A DNA stretch of 64,000 nucleotides from Erythrobacter sp. SG61-1L (GCF_001305965.1 NZ_JXQC01000003.1:3248861-3312860), one strand, 5' to 3'; shown: positions 1-8,121, counted from the stretch's first letter. Numbers and translations are program-made. Notes: generated from the letters alone by a model not told the origin.

Positions 1-342
1 TATCGCACCGAACCGATGGGCTCGCTCACCGGGCGCGAGCGCACGCCGGGCGCGCAGGTGGAGAGCGACGAGGAACTCAACGCCTTCATCCGCGCCACTT
101 GCTATGTTGCCCAGCACCCCACCAGCACTTGTGCCATGGGCATGGGCGAGCGGTCGGTGGTCGACAGCGACCTGAAGGTGATCGGGGTGGAAGGGCTGCG
201 CGTGGTCGATTGCTCGGTCATGCCCACCGTGCCCGGCGGTAATACCAATCTGCCGGTGATGATGCTGGCCGAAAAGGCGGCTGACATCATCAAGGGCCAG
301 AGCCTGCCGCGCGCCGAACTCGCCGGGGAGCATGCAGCATGA
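1..342 (+). CDS. GMC-family FAD oxidoreductase, C-terminal part (5' end outside window)
   Basis: The reading frame is open from base 1 and ends at a TGA, giving the last 113 or so residues of a glucose-methanol-choline oxidoreductase. The visible part carries the family's C-terminal signatures: QHPTSTCAMG, holding the catalytic-type His, and VVDCSVMPTVPGGNTN followed by an LAEKAADII helix. The family oxidises alcohols with FAD. It is coupled by an ATGA overlap to the SnoaL-like gene downstream, so it heads or belongs to the 1-2.5 kb operon. Its substrate is unknown. A second, complete GMC enzyme lies at 29.7-31.3 kb. The family call is firm. Confidence 0.9.
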   Translation, partial: YRTEPMGSLTGRERTPGAQVESDEELNAFIRATCYVAQHPTSTCAMGMGERSVVDSDLKVIGVEGLRVVDCSVMPTVPGGNTNLPVMMLAEKAADIIKGQSLPRAELAGEHAA

Positions 343-728
343 GCCGCACTGCGCAGGAAGAGGCGAACCTTCAACTGGTGCTGGATATGTTCGCCCAGAT
401 GCTGAACCCGATGGATTCAGGCGCGGTGGATCGCTTCATTGCCGATGGCTACATCCAGCACAATCAGTCGGTCGAGCCAGGCAAGCAGCCGCTCAAGGAC
501 TTCCTCGACATGATCAAGGGCCAGACGCCCGAGGCTGTCCACGATGTGAAGCGCGCTTTCGTGGATGGGGATCACGTGACGGTGCACTATCACGTGCGCC
601 GCTTCCCCGGCGATCTGGGCTGGGCCGTGATCGACATCTTCCGCGTCGAAGACGGGAAGGTGAAGGAACATTGGGACGTGATGCAGGATGTGGTCGAGGG
701 CGGGCCGAACCCGAATTCGCCGTTCTGA
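339..728 (+). CDS. SnoaL-like (NTF2-fold) protein, COG4922 type
   Basis: This 129-residue protein is typical of small single-domain SnoaL-like proteins. It has the markers GYIQHNQ (near residue 38) and FRVEDGKVKEHWDVMQ (near residue 100), which mark the predicted SnoaL-like aldol-condensation/cyclase group. It has no signal peptide, so it is probably cytoplasmic. The start ATG overlaps the stop of the GMC gene (ATGA), implying translational coupling. A close paralogue lies at 2142-2531, so two copies bracket an SDR and a DUF3237 gene. The chemistry (isomerase, hydrolase or dehydratase on a ring-oxidised intermediate) is inference; the fold assignment is strong. Confidence 0.85.
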   Translation: MSRTAQEEANLQLVLDMFAQMLNPMDSGAVDRFIADGYIQHNQSVEPGKQPLKDFLDMIKGQTPEAVHDVKRAFVDGDHVTVHYHVRRFPGDLGWAVIDIFRVEDGKVKEHWDVMQDVVEGGPNPNSPF

Positions 729-746
729 CAGGTTTTGCGTACTTAC

Positions 747-830
747 CCCGTTCGTCCTGAGCCTGTCGAAGGACGCGCGCCAGAAGGGGAAGTGCGGCGC
801 GCATGGTTCGACAGGCTCAGGACGAACGGG
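747..830. repeat. Perfect 24-bp inverted repeat, sphingomonad intergenic palindrome
   Basis: Left arm 747-770 (core TTCGTCCTGAGCCTGTCGAA) and right arm 807-830 are exact reverse complements. The 36-nt loop holds a further 7-bp stem (775-781 with 796-802). It lies between the SnoaL gene and the SDR gene, just before the SDR ribosome site. Palindromes of this general sequence are common between genes in sphingomonad genomes (from memory). No other copy was noticed in this window. It could stabilise or terminate the upstream transcript. Confidence 0.85.
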
Positions 831-853
831 CGTTGAGGTTGAAGGAGAGAATG

Positions 854-1603
854 ATGCGTTTCAAGGACAAGGTCGTCCTCGTGATGGGCGGCAATAGCGG
901 GATGGGCCTTGCCACCGCGCAGGCCTTTGCGGCCGAGGGCGCAAAGGTGCACATCACTGGACGTAATCAGCAAACGCTGGACGAGGCAGTGGCCTCCATT
1001 CCGGGCAGCACCGGTTATCAGGCTGACATTGCTGACATCGCCTCCAGCGAGGATGTGGTGGCGAAGATCGGGGCCAGCGACGGCCGGATCGACGTGCTCT
1101 ACATCAATGCCGGCGTGGGCGGTTTCGCGCCCCTGCGCGACATTACGTCCGAAGCGTGGGATCACACCCATTCGATCAATCTCAAAGGCTGTGTCTTCGC
1201 TCTGCAGAAGGCCGTGCGGATCATGGGCAAGGGTGGTTCGGTGGTAGTCACCGGCTCCATCGGCGCCCATGCCAGCCTGCCGGGCAATGCCGTCTATGCG
1301 GCGGCGAAGGGCGGGCTCTATGCCGCAATGAAAGTGTTTGCGGGCGAACTGGTTTCCGAAGGCATCCGCCTCAACATGGTCAGCCCCGGCCCGATCGATA
1401 CGCCGCTGCTCTATCGCAATCCCGGCATGACCGATGAGGCGATTGCCGCGCTGAAGGAAAAGATGATCGAGAACGTGCCGATGCACCGCATGGGCCAGAG
1501 CGAGGAAGTCGCCAAGGCCGTGCTGTTCCTCGCTTCCGACGATGCCTCATTCATTACCGCCGCGAACCTGTTCGTCGATGGCGGCATGCTGGAGCTGCGC
1601 TGA
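854..1603 (+). CDS. Short-chain dehydrogenase/reductase (SDR)
   Basis: This is a 249-residue classical SDR acting as an NAD(P)-dependent alcohol/ketone oxidoreductase. The nucleotide-binding motif GGNSGMG is at residues 11-17, NAGVGG lies mid-protein, the active site is YAAAK, and SPGPIDTPL follows it. The ATGs at 851 and 854 are in frame; 854 is better spaced from GGAG at 844-847. The in-frame GTG at 803 lies inside the palindromic repeat and is unlikely. The stop overlaps the next start (TGATG), so it is coupled to the DUF3237 gene. The substrate is probably a hydroxylated side chain or ring alcohol (inference). Confidence 0.9.
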   Translation: MRFKDKVVLVMGGNSGMGLATAQAFAAEGAKVHITGRNQQTLDEAVASIPGSTGYQADIADIASSEDVVAKIGASDGRIDVLYINAGVGGFAPLRDITSEAWDHTHSINLKGCVFALQKAVRIMGKGGSVVVTGSIGAHASLPGNAVYAAAKGGLYAAMKVFAGELVSEGIRLNMVSPGPIDTPLLYRNPGMTDEAIAALKEKMIENVPMHRMGQSEEVAKAVLFLASDDASFITAANLFVDGGMLELR

Positions 1604-2130
1604 TGAGCTTTTCCGATACTACTCCGTTCCAGCCGCCTTTCTCGGATCTGGACAATCCGCGCATGGAATTCGTGATGGAGGTCCGCCTGACCTTCCCCGA
1701 AGTCTATTCCATCGCGCCGCACCCCAATGGCGGCATGCGCAGCGCCGTGCTGGTGCAGGGCGGCACTTTCGAAGGGCCGAATATCCGCGGCCGGGCCGTT
1801 CCCGGATCGGGCGGGGACTATGCCTATTTCCGGCCAGACGACGTGGCGGTGTTCGATGCGCGCTATCTGCTGGAAGAGGATGACGGCACGATCATCCTGC
1901 TCAACAACAAGGGCTTCCTGTGGGGCCGCAAGCCCGACACCATGGCCCGACTGCGCGATTGGGCCTTCAATGGCGGCGAACCGGTTCCGCATGAGGATTA
2001 CTACCTGCGCGGCAACCCCACTTTCGAATGCCCGGTGGGCAAGCATGACTGGCTGACCAAGCACGTCTTCATCGGCGTGGGCGAGCGTCGCAGCGACGGC
2101 AATCTGCTGCGCTATTACGCGCTGGTGTAA
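1603..2130 (+). CDS. DUF3237 family protein
   Basis: This 175-residue protein has the features of the small beta-barrel DUF3237 family: a lipocalin-like run with GGTFEGPNIRGRAVPGSGGDY near residue 53, DARYLLEEDDGTIILLNNKGF, and a C-terminal FECPVGKHDWLTKHVFIGVGER. No signal peptide is visible. DUF3237 genes often sit in aromatic and terpenoid catabolic clusters, but no reaction is established to my knowledge. The TGATG overlap with the SDR and a 12-nt gap to the next SnoaL gene place it in one operon. Confidence 0.85.
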   Translation: MSFSDTTPFQPPFSDLDNPRMEFVMEVRLTFPEVYSIAPHPNGGMRSAVLVQGGTFEGPNIRGRAVPGSGGDYAYFRPDDVAVFDARYLLEEDDGTIILLNNKGFLWGRKPDTMARLRDWAFNGGEPVPHEDYYLRGNPTFECPVGKHDWLTKHVFIGVGERRSDGNLLRYYALV

Positions 2131-2141
2131 GGAGAGATACG

Positions 2142-2531
2142 ATGAGCCGGACGCCGCAAGAGCAGGCCAATCTCGATTTCTGCACCCGCATGTATAACGA
2201 GATGCTGTTCAAGTTCGATGCCAGCAAGATCGATGAGTTTCTGGCGGACGGTTACATCCAGCACTCCACTGCCGCGAGCGAGGGCAAGGAAGGGCTGCGC
2301 GACTTCTTCGAAAATCGCGCCAGCCGCTTCAAGGACATCAGCTTCTCGATCAAGGCCAGTTTCGTGGATGGGGACTTCACCATATTCCACATCCACACGG
2401 TGCGCTTCCCGGGAGATCCGGGCATGTCGATCATCGACTATTTCCGGCTCGAAGACGGCAAGGTGAAGGAACATTGGGAAGTGCTGCAGGAAATCCCCGA
2501 GACCCTGCCCCATTCCAACGGCATATTCTGA
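2142..2531 (+). CDS. SnoaL-like (NTF2-fold) protein, paralogue of 339-728
   Basis: At 129 residues it has the same length as the protein at 339-728 and shares the MSRT-QE-ANL start, DGYIQH, VRFPGD and RLEDGKVKEHWEVLQE. This points to duplication inside the cluster. The start has a clear AAGGAGAG site at 2130-2137. It ends the first operon (GMC, SnoaL, SDR, DUF3237, SnoaL). It is probably a cytoplasmic enzyme acting on the product of the oxidoreductases. Divergence between the copies in the central strands suggests different substrates (inference). Confidence 0.85.
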   Translation: MSRTPQEQANLDFCTRMYNEMLFKFDASKIDEFLADGYIQHSTAASEGKEGLRDFFENRASRFKDISFSIKASFVDGDFTIFHIHTVRFPGDPGMSIIDYFRLEDGKVKEHWEVLQEIPETLPHSNGIF

Positions 2532-2679
2532 ACACCCGCCGTCTGATCCTCCGGCGCATCCGGGGATGAACCGGACAAAAGCAATGGACGGGCGTGGCGG
2601 CTTGGCATAGCTTCCCCCTGCGGACGGCAACGACCGGGTCGCACATAAAAGAAACAACATACGTCTTGGGGGAATCTCT

Positions 2680-3183
2680 ATGCCTGCAGTTGTTGCGCTG
2701 GCCTTGTCGGTCGGCCTGCTCGCCGTTCTCGATACCTGGCTCTATGTCGGGCCGCTTGCCACCAGCCTTGTTTCCGGACTCGTCTGGATTTCCTTCATCG
2801 CCTGGGGCTGCCACTTCCATTCGGGCGGCGGAATCAAGGGCACTACCACCGCTATCGCCTGCATGACCTGGGGCGCCATCGTCGGCATGGGGGCGGTGAT
2901 GCTCGCATCCGGTCCGCTCGGCAGTGCGCTGGGTGCGGAAGTGGGCACGGCCGTTGCGGTCGGCCTGGGTGCCGCGCTGATCTGCCTGTCCAGCAAGGTT
3001 CCGCTGCTGGCGACCATTCCGGCCAGCGTCTATGGCTTCGCCTCCATCGCCGGCCCGATCATTCTGCGCGGCGATGCGCCGGAAAAGGCGATCATGCCCG
3101 TGGTCGCCTCGGTGATCATCGGCGCGGTGTTCGGCTTCGTGTCCGAAATCGTCGCCAACGCGCTCACGAAGAAAGAAGCGTAA
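2680..3183 (+). CDS. DUF1097 family inner-membrane protein
   Basis: This 167-residue, very hydrophobic protein has about five to six membrane segments, small Gly/Ala-rich helices, and a short basic C terminus (TKKEA). The pattern WGCHFHSGGGIKG and the overall layout fit DUF1097, a family of unknown role sometimes placed with transporters. A GGGGGA site lies upstream of the ATG. It stands 148 bp after the SnoaL gene and is followed by a strong terminator, so it may be a separate unit. Confidence 0.75.
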   Translation: MPAVVALALSVGLLAVLDTWLYVGPLATSLVSGLVWISFIAWGCHFHSGGGIKGTTTAIACMTWGAIVGMGAVMLASGPLGSALGAEVGTAVAVGLGAALICLSSKVPLLATIPASVYGFASIAGPIILRGDAPEKAIMPVVASVIIGAVFGFVSEIVANALTKKEA

Positions 3184-3211
3184 GCACGGATTTGCGCTCG
3201 CAGGAAGAACT

Positions 3212-3243
3212 GGGGCGGCACCCAAAGGGGCCGCCCCTTTTCT
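3212..3243 (+). terminator. Rho-independent terminator
   Basis: GGGGCGGC (3212-3219) pairs with GCCGCCCC (3230-3237), followed by TTTTCT. It lies 29 bp after the DUF1097 stop and just before the converging SnoaL lipoprotein gene, so it may act in both directions. Confidence 0.85.
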
Positions 3244-3249
3244 ATGTCC

Positions 3250-3798
3250 TCAATCCTTGGTGACGTCGTAATCCCTGCGCGGCTGATAGGTCGCGGCGAA
3301 CATTTCCGGCATCCCGCTATCGGCGATGATGGTCCGCTTCTGGATCAGCCACTTGCCGTCCACTCGCTTGAGCAGATCATATTCGCGGCCCTGTTCCTGG
3401 AAGTGGGGCGGCTCGTCGATCTTGCCGTTCATGATCCCGGTCCACACGAATTCGGCCGTGGCGGTATCGCCGTTCACTTCGATCTGCGGGTTGCTCAGCA
3501 GCATGTGGAACGTGCCTTGGCTGGATGGATCGGCCTCGCCCATGCCGGAATAGAGGCCTTCGATCGCCTTGTGGCCCTTGTTCACAATGCCGTTCACGTC
3601 CAGCACCGCATCCTCGGTGTAATATTCACCGATCCCGGCCTCTTCGCCGGTGCCGAGCTGTTCGTAATATTTCACGATCATGTCCTCGATCGCGATCCGG
3701 TCGGCCAGCAGCTTCATGGCCGGATCATCGGCCTTCTGATTGCAGGCGGACAAGGCGATGCCGGCAGCCGCCAGCGTCATGAAAGGTGCAAGGCGCAT
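3250..3798 (-). CDS. SnoaL-like lipoprotein
   Basis: This 182-residue protein begins with a lipoprotein signal (MRLAPF..., lipobox ALSAC with Cys19). The rest is a SnoaL_4/NTF2-like domain: DRIAIEDMIVKYYEQLGTG, an EDAVLDVNG strand, and a C-terminal LLKRVDGKWLIQKRTI. It should be anchored in the periplasm. One base separates its start from the stop of the DUF8021-like gene upstream (TGA-G-ATG), so the pair is co-translated. A periplasmic NTF2-fold protein paired with another suggests processing or binding of a substrate before import (inference). Confidence 0.8.
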   Translation of the reverse strand: MRLAPFMTLAAAGIALSACNQKADDPAMKLLADRIAIEDMIVKYYEQLGTGEEAGIGEYYTEDAVLDVNGIVNKGHKAIEGLYSGMGEADPSSQGTFHMLLSNPQIEVNGDTATAEFVWTGIMNGKIDEPPHFQEQGREYDLLKRVDGKWLIQKRTIIADSGMPEMFAATYQPRRDYDVTKD

Positions 3799-3799
3799 C

Positions 3800-4771
3800 T
3801 CAGTTCTCCCAGCCGGTCGGCGAATTATAGGTGGTGGTCAGGCCCACGGCCTCGATCTCGTGGATCTTGCCGCCCCACACCTTGTAGATATGGATCGCGG
3901 GCATATCGAAGGGCTTGTATTCCATGTGCCGCACGGGAACGCCCGGCACGCCGATCAGGGCGAAATCCTGCTTGGTGAAGTCATGGTGGAAATGGCTCAT
4001 GCCCCAGACCAGCCCGGTGACGGGATCGGCGATCTCCACCCGGCGGTTCTCGATGCGGCTGATATATTCCCACATATTGGTGTCCATCTGCGCGGCGCAG
4101 CCCAGCCCGCCCAGATAGGCGAAGGCCGGATCGGTCTGCCCGTTGCCGCCGCCTGACTGGCGCACCATCGGGTTGCGCGCGGTCTGGAAGCCGTTCTCGC
4201 GCCGCTCGCAATCGTCGGCCATGGCGGATTGCTGGGAATTGCCGTTATCCAGCGCGTCGTAATAGCTTTTGCCCAGCCAGATCATCCGGCCGCGCGAATC
4301 CGCATATTCATAAGGCACTTCCCTCAGCAGTGCCGGGCGCGGCGTCTGGAGGTTGGCCAGCTGCCCGTCGGTCAGCGCATTGCCGATGATGTGCTCGGCT
4401 TCCACGATCTTGCCGCCGGTGAGCTTCAGCCGGATGCCGACCAGCACGGGCTTCTTTTCCGCTCCGCCCATCACCGCCATGATGCCCACCTGCTGCGAGA
4501 CCGGATCGGGCACATGGATCACGAAATCGGTCGCGCCACTCGTGGTCGACGCCCACAGGCCTTCGCCGGGCTTGATCCGCTTGAGATTCTCCACGGTCTT
4601 CACGCTGTCAGCCAGCGGCACTGCCTTGGGGTTATGCGTGGCCAGTGCGGCGACATATTTGTCGGAAAGGTCGATCAGGCACTGCCTGTCGCAATCCTGT
4701 GCCGCCGCAGGCATTGCGGACATGGCCGCAAAGGCCAGCGCAGTGCCGGCCAGAAAACGGTGAATCGTCAT
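3800..4771 (-). CDS. Secreted DUF8021-like protein
   Basis: The protein is 323 residues from the ATG at 4771. That start is favoured over the ATG at 4780 because GGGG directly abuts the earlier one. A cleavable signal runs to about AAA-QD (residue 24). The mature part has family marks KPGEGLWAS, a Cys-rich CERRENGFQTARN region, LGCAAQMDTNMW and ENRRVEIADPVTGLV. It is paralogous to the unsecreted protein at 13619-14491. The family has an NTF2-like half and no settled function. It is first in a two-gene operon with the SnoaL lipoprotein. Confidence 0.7.
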   Translation of the reverse strand: MTIHRFLAGTALAFAAMSAMPAAAQDCDRQCLIDLSDKYVAALATHNPKAVPLADSVKTVENLKRIKPGEGLWASTTSGATDFVIHVPDPVSQQVGIMAVMGGAEKKPVLVGIRLKLTGGKIVEAEHIIGNALTDGQLANLQTPRPALLREVPYEYADSRGRMIWLGKSYYDALDNGNSQQSAMADDCERRENGFQTARNPMVRQSGGGNGQTDPAFAYLGGLGCAAQMDTNMWEYISRIENRRVEIADPVTGLVWGMSHFHHDFTKQDFALIGVPGVPVRHMEYKPFDMPAIHIYKVWGGKIHEIEAVGLTTTYNSPTGWEN

Positions 4772-4872
4772 GTCAGTCATCCCCTTTTTGATCTTTCCAA
4801 TAGCTTATCGCGTGCTTGGCGTGCGGCAAGCTTGGATCGAGGCAAAGAGGATGTGTCTGCGCCCGCCGCAGG

Positions 4873-5922
4873 TCAGGCCGCGTTGCGATTCCCTTCGGTT
4901 TCCGCGCGGGCCATCCGTTCGACCAGCCGATTGAACATGGTGACGCCCTTGTCATGCGCGGTGGGCATCACGCGAGGATCGGGCGTGCGGTCAATCACCT
5001 TCTGCTGGGCCTCGATCATCACCTTGTCCTCATCAAAGGCCTGACCGGCAATGCCCATCAGCATATCGCGCAGGGCTTCATCGCCATGTTTGCGATGGGG
5101 GCCCCAGGAAAAGAAATAGCGGGACGTCTTGCCGGTGACGGGTGTCACGGCCTGACTGGTGAAGGTCACGCCGCCTTTGGCTTCGTCCAGATCGGGCGCG
5201 CCGAAGGCGCAGGCTTTCGCGGTGCCGAGCGGGAAGATTCCCCCCGTCATCAGCAGCACACCGGGGATCAGGAAGTCATAGCGCATATAGCTGTCCATCG
5301 GCACGTCGCTCCGGCGCGAGGAGGAACCGAGGGAGTTCTCGATCCAGCGCTCATAGCGGATGCCGCGATCCAGTGGCGTGATCCTGGCCTGCGTCGCGGC
5401 AAATTCCGGCCCGGCGCCGAAGCTGTTTGCGTGGACGAAAGTCAGATGGCTGAAATCCAGCAGATTATCGTTAATCAGCCGCGCTTCGGCAGCGTAGTCC
5501 AGATGGCCATGGCCAAGGATATAGTCCGGATGATCCAGGCCAACCGCAGGCGGGATCAGCGCCTCGTCCGCAAGGGCGGGATCGCCCATCCAGACCCAGA
5601 CCCAGCTATGGAGCTCAACCACCGGGAAGGCGCGCACACGGGCCTGAGGCGGGATCTGATCCTGCCCCGGAATCTCCACCACTGTGCCATCGGCGGCAAA
5701 CAGCAGCCCGTGATACATGCAGCGCAGCCGGTCCCCCTCGCAGCGGCCGAGCGAGAGCGGGGCGAGGCGGTGGACGCAGCGGTCTTCCAGAGCGGACAGG
5801 CGCCCGCTTTCCCCGCGAAAGATCGCCAGCGGCTCGTCAAGGATGGTGATCGCGAAGGGCTTGCCGTCTTCGATCTGCTCCGACCACGCGGCTACATACC
5901 ACGCATTGCGCACGTAATTCAT
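4873..5922 (-). CDS. Rieske non-haem iron oxygenase, VanA-like
   Basis: The protein has 349 residues starting at MNYVRNAWYVAAW. An upstream in-frame start at 5970 would run into the operator and is rejected. The Rieske [2Fe-2S] ligands are Cys49, His51, Cys68 and His71 (CVHRLAPLSLGRC...CMYHG). The mononuclear iron region is NDNLLDFSHLTFVH. Length and start resemble vanillate O-demethylase oxygenase subunits, which remove methyl groups from methoxyphenols or hydroxylate rings. No reductase gene accompanies it. It is divergent from a TetR gene with a palindrome between them, which suggests direct repression. Confidence 0.92.
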   Translation of the reverse strand: MNYVRNAWYVAAWSEQIEDGKPFAITILDEPLAIFRGESGRLSALEDRCVHRLAPLSLGRCEGDRLRCMYHGLLFAADGTVVEIPGQDQIPPQARVRAFPVVELHSWVWVWMGDPALADEALIPPAVGLDHPDYILGHGHLDYAAEARLINDNLLDFSHLTFVHANSFGAGPEFAATQARITPLDRGIRYERWIENSLGSSSRRSDVPMDSYMRYDFLIPGVLLMTGGIFPLGTAKACAFGAPDLDEAKGGVTFTSQAVTPVTGKTSRYFFSWGPHRKHGDEALRDMLMGIAGQAFDEDKVMIEAQQKVIDRTPDPRVMPTAHDKGVTMFNRLVERMARAETEGNRNAA

Positions 5923-5958
5923 GGCTGGCCTCTCCGCCTGTCCTTCTTCGCCGCAAAC

Positions 5959-5984
5959 TTGACTTAACACTGTTAAGGAGTCAA
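5959..5984. promoter_or_regulatory. TetR-type operator between Rieske and TetR genes
   Basis: CTTAACACTGTTAAG at 5963-5977 is a perfect 7-bp inverted repeat around one base, framed by TTGACT and AGTCAA (5959-5964, 5979-5984). It lies in the 73-bp gap between the two divergent starts, where an autoregulated TetR operator is expected. Binding by the adjacent regulator is inferred. Confidence 0.65.
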
Positions 5985-5995
5985 TCCGCTATGCG

Positions 5996-6625
5996 ATGAC
6001 GAAGCGCACTGTTCCTTCGCTCGATCGCGCAATGGTGGTCGATGCGGCCTTTGCTCTCCTACGGGAAGAAGGGATCGATGCGCTCAGCATGCGCAGGCTT
6101 GCCGCGCGGTTGCAGGTGAAGGCTCCGGCGCTTTACTGGCACTTTCGGGACAAGGGTGAATTGCTCGGCCTGATGACCGGCGCGATCTACGGCAAGGCCC
6201 GTGCAGGGGTCGGCCCTTGCGCGGACTGGCGGGAATGGCTGTTCGAATATGGCGCGGCCCTGCGGTGCGGCATGATGCAGGAACGCGATGCCGCGCAGCT
6301 CTTCGCGCTTGCGCCCCCGGTGAGTGAAGGCGATGCCGCGCGGGCAGAGGCGATTGCCGCGCCGCTTACCCGGTTCGGGCTGGATCAGGCCAGCGCGCTC
6401 AGCGCGACGGCGGCCGTAATCTCCTTCGTGCTGGGCTGGAGCACGTTCGAGGAGAACGGCCCTATGCACCACTTCCTTGAAGGCATGCTCGATCTCGATG
6501 CGAGCTTCGAGGCAGGCCTGCGCGCGCTGGTCCGTGGCTTCGAGCCGCTACCCGGACCGAAGCGCCTTGTGCCTATGCAGGAAAGCGCGGCTCCATCGAA
6601 TAATCCGCTGCGCCCTTCCACGTGA
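5996..6625 (+). CDS. TetR-family transcriptional regulator
   Basis: This is a 209-residue protein. The N-terminal helix-turn-helix is ALLREEGIDALSMRRLAARLQVKAPALYWHFRDKGEL (about residues 17-53), and an all-helical ligand domain resembling TetR_C follows. It is divergent from the VanA-like gene and most likely represses it and itself through the palindrome at 5963-5977. Its 3' end overlaps the converging DoxX-like gene by 53 bp. It resembles the regulator at 10297-10848 in layout and in its gene partner. Confidence 0.9.
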   Translation: MTKRTVPSLDRAMVVDAAFALLREEGIDALSMRRLAARLQVKAPALYWHFRDKGELLGLMTGAIYGKARAGVGPCADWREWLFEYGAALRCGMMQERDAAQLFALAPPVSEGDAARAEAIAAPLTRFGLDQASALSATAAVISFVLGWSTFEENGPMHHFLEGMLDLDASFEAGLRALVRGFEPLPGPKRLVPMQESAAPSNNPLRPST

Positions 6626-6995
6626 ACAGCTGCCAGAAATAGCTGCGCCATGGCCATGCGATCACGGCGTTGAAGATCACGGTCAGCGCGGCAAAGGTCC
6701 ATTCCACCAGGCCTTCATCAAGCGCGACGTTCCAGTAGACGATCACGATGTTGAGCGGAACGACCGCCAGGATCGTCAGCGGCATGGCGCGATTGAGCAG
6801 CAGGGTGATCCCCGTCACCACTTCGATCGCCTTCACCCAGTCGAACAGCCCGCTGGCCAGCAGGGCCTTGGTGAAGTCGATGGCTTCGGGCGTGTTGCCC
6901 ATCGGCTGGAGCCACGGCCAGAAGAAGTGCCACAGCCCGGAAAACAGGAACCATGCGCCGAACAGCAGGCGACAGAAGTGGTAGATATATTTCAT
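6573..6995 (-). CDS. DoxX-like membrane protein
   Basis: A 140-residue protein with four predicted membrane segments (YIYHFCRLLFGAWFLFSGLWHF; LFDWVKAIEVVTGITLLL; MPLTILAVVPLNIVIVYW; TFAALTVIFNAVIAWPW) is typical of the DoxX/DoxD-like superfamily. The ATG at 6995 is chosen because upstream starts give a charged, non-family extension. It lies 22 bp after the secreted protein gene and probably ends the operon that starts at the carotenoid-oxygenase-like gene. Membrane redox or quinone-linked roles are known for some relatives; here the role is unknown. Confidence 0.75.
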   Translation of the reverse strand: MKYIYHFCRLLFGAWFLFSGLWHFFWPWLQPMGNTPEAIDFTKALLASGLFDWVKAIEVVTGITLLLNRAMPLTILAVVPLNIVIVYWNVALDEGLVEWTFAALTVIFNAVIAWPWRSYFWQLFTWKGAADYSMEPRFPA

Positions 6996-7017
6996 CGATT
7001 GACCCCCGGAAGCCCCT

Positions 7018-8022
7018 CTATTTTCCATTCGCATCCCGTGCCGCGACGGCGGCATCCCGCTCCGCCTGCAGGCGCGGGCTGGTCCCGGCGATATAGCCGC
7101 GGATCTGCACGTTCCCTTCGTGGCAGGCATATTCGTAAATCTGATAATCGCTGTTGCGCTGCCACGGCATGTCCAGCTTGAACGGTGCGGTCAGCACCAC
7201 CGGGTCTTCGATCCAGGCTTCGTAATGGATGGAGTCCGGCCCGGTGGGGGTCAGCTTCTCCACGATCTTCATTGCCTCGCTGTTGGGCACGGGGCGCGGA
7301 TTATTGCCGACATTGCCCAGTGAATTGCCCGGCTCGAAATTGGTGGTTTCAATCACCAGCGCATCGCCTTCCCAGTGTCCGCGCGAATAGCCGAGCCAGT
7401 TCTTCACTTGCGGCGGCGGGGCCTTGGCATCGCCCAGCGGGACGATCCGCGTCTCGTGGATCATTTCCAGCCGGATCGCGACGAAGCCGGGGGACTGGTA
7501 GATCTCGATCCCGCTATTGTAGTTTCCGGGCAGCATGGATGACGGCATGCCGCGCGTGATGCAGCGGTCGAAAGTGTTGAAATCGTCCACCCACTGAAAC
7601 ACTTCCTCGGTCCAACTGCTGCGCATCTGAGAGGCGCGGCGCTCCCCTTCCGGCGTCATCGGGGGCAGGCGGCCATTGGCGGGTTCGGTGATCAGCGATG
7701 CCTGACGCAGCGGCTTGCCCCGTTCAATCCAATGGCCCATGCCGAGCTTCCCGGCCTCGCCTTCATTGGCATATTGGTCGATCTGGAACTGGGCATTCTT
7801 CAGCGCCGCTTCGTATTCCTCGTCGGTCAGCGTGTCGCGCGTGCCGAAATGCTCGGGGCGCTGGCGCGGGGTCTGGCCGAGGAAGTCGACGGGCCACTTG
7901 CCCCGCAAATCCGGGTCACCCCATTCGGTGCGCGGGGCTTTCCAGTTTTCGTCGGCGGATACCGGCATGGCGGTGAGCAGCAGGCCCGCGCATAGCGCGG
8001 CCCCGTTCAGGCGCAGACTCAT
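7018..8022 (-). CDS. Secreted protein of unknown function
   Basis: The protein has 334 residues with a signal peptide cleaved near VSA-DE (residue 23). The start ATG follows GAGAGG. The mature part begins APRTEWGDPDLRGKWPVDFLG and has Trp- and Pro-rich stretches, ERRASQMRSSWTEEVFQWVDDF, a YSRGHWEGDALVIETTNF segment and a Cys-containing tail (YEYACHEGN). The WEGDALVIET pattern recurs in secreted proteins of catabolic sphingomonads, but I know no function. It lies between the carotenoid-oxygenase-like and DoxX-like genes on one strand. A partial copy of the MarR-type motif lies 31 bp upstream (8053-8061). Confidence 0.7.
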   Translation of the reverse strand: MSLRLNGAALCAGLLLTAMPVSADENWKAPRTEWGDPDLRGKWPVDFLGQTPRQRPEHFGTRDTLTDEEYEAALKNAQFQIDQYANEGEAGKLGMGHWIERGKPLRQASLITEPANGRLPPMTPEGERRASQMRSSWTEEVFQWVDDFNTFDRCITRGMPSSMLPGNYNSGIEIYQSPGFVAIRLEMIHETRIVPLGDAKAPPPQVKNWLGYSRGHWEGDALVIETTNFEPGNSLGNVGNNPRPVPNSEAMKIVEKLTPTGPDSIHYEAWIEDPVVLTAPFKLDMPWQRNSDYQIYEYACHEGNVQIRGYIAGTSPRLQAERDAAVAARDANGK

Positions 8023-8121
8023 GTTCCTCTCCCCATTTTTGCGGGAGTATGGACGAGTGTTTGCCGGTTGCAAGAAGGGCCTCCCCACTACCGTCTGCGG
8101 TAATGGGGAGGGCACTGCGCG

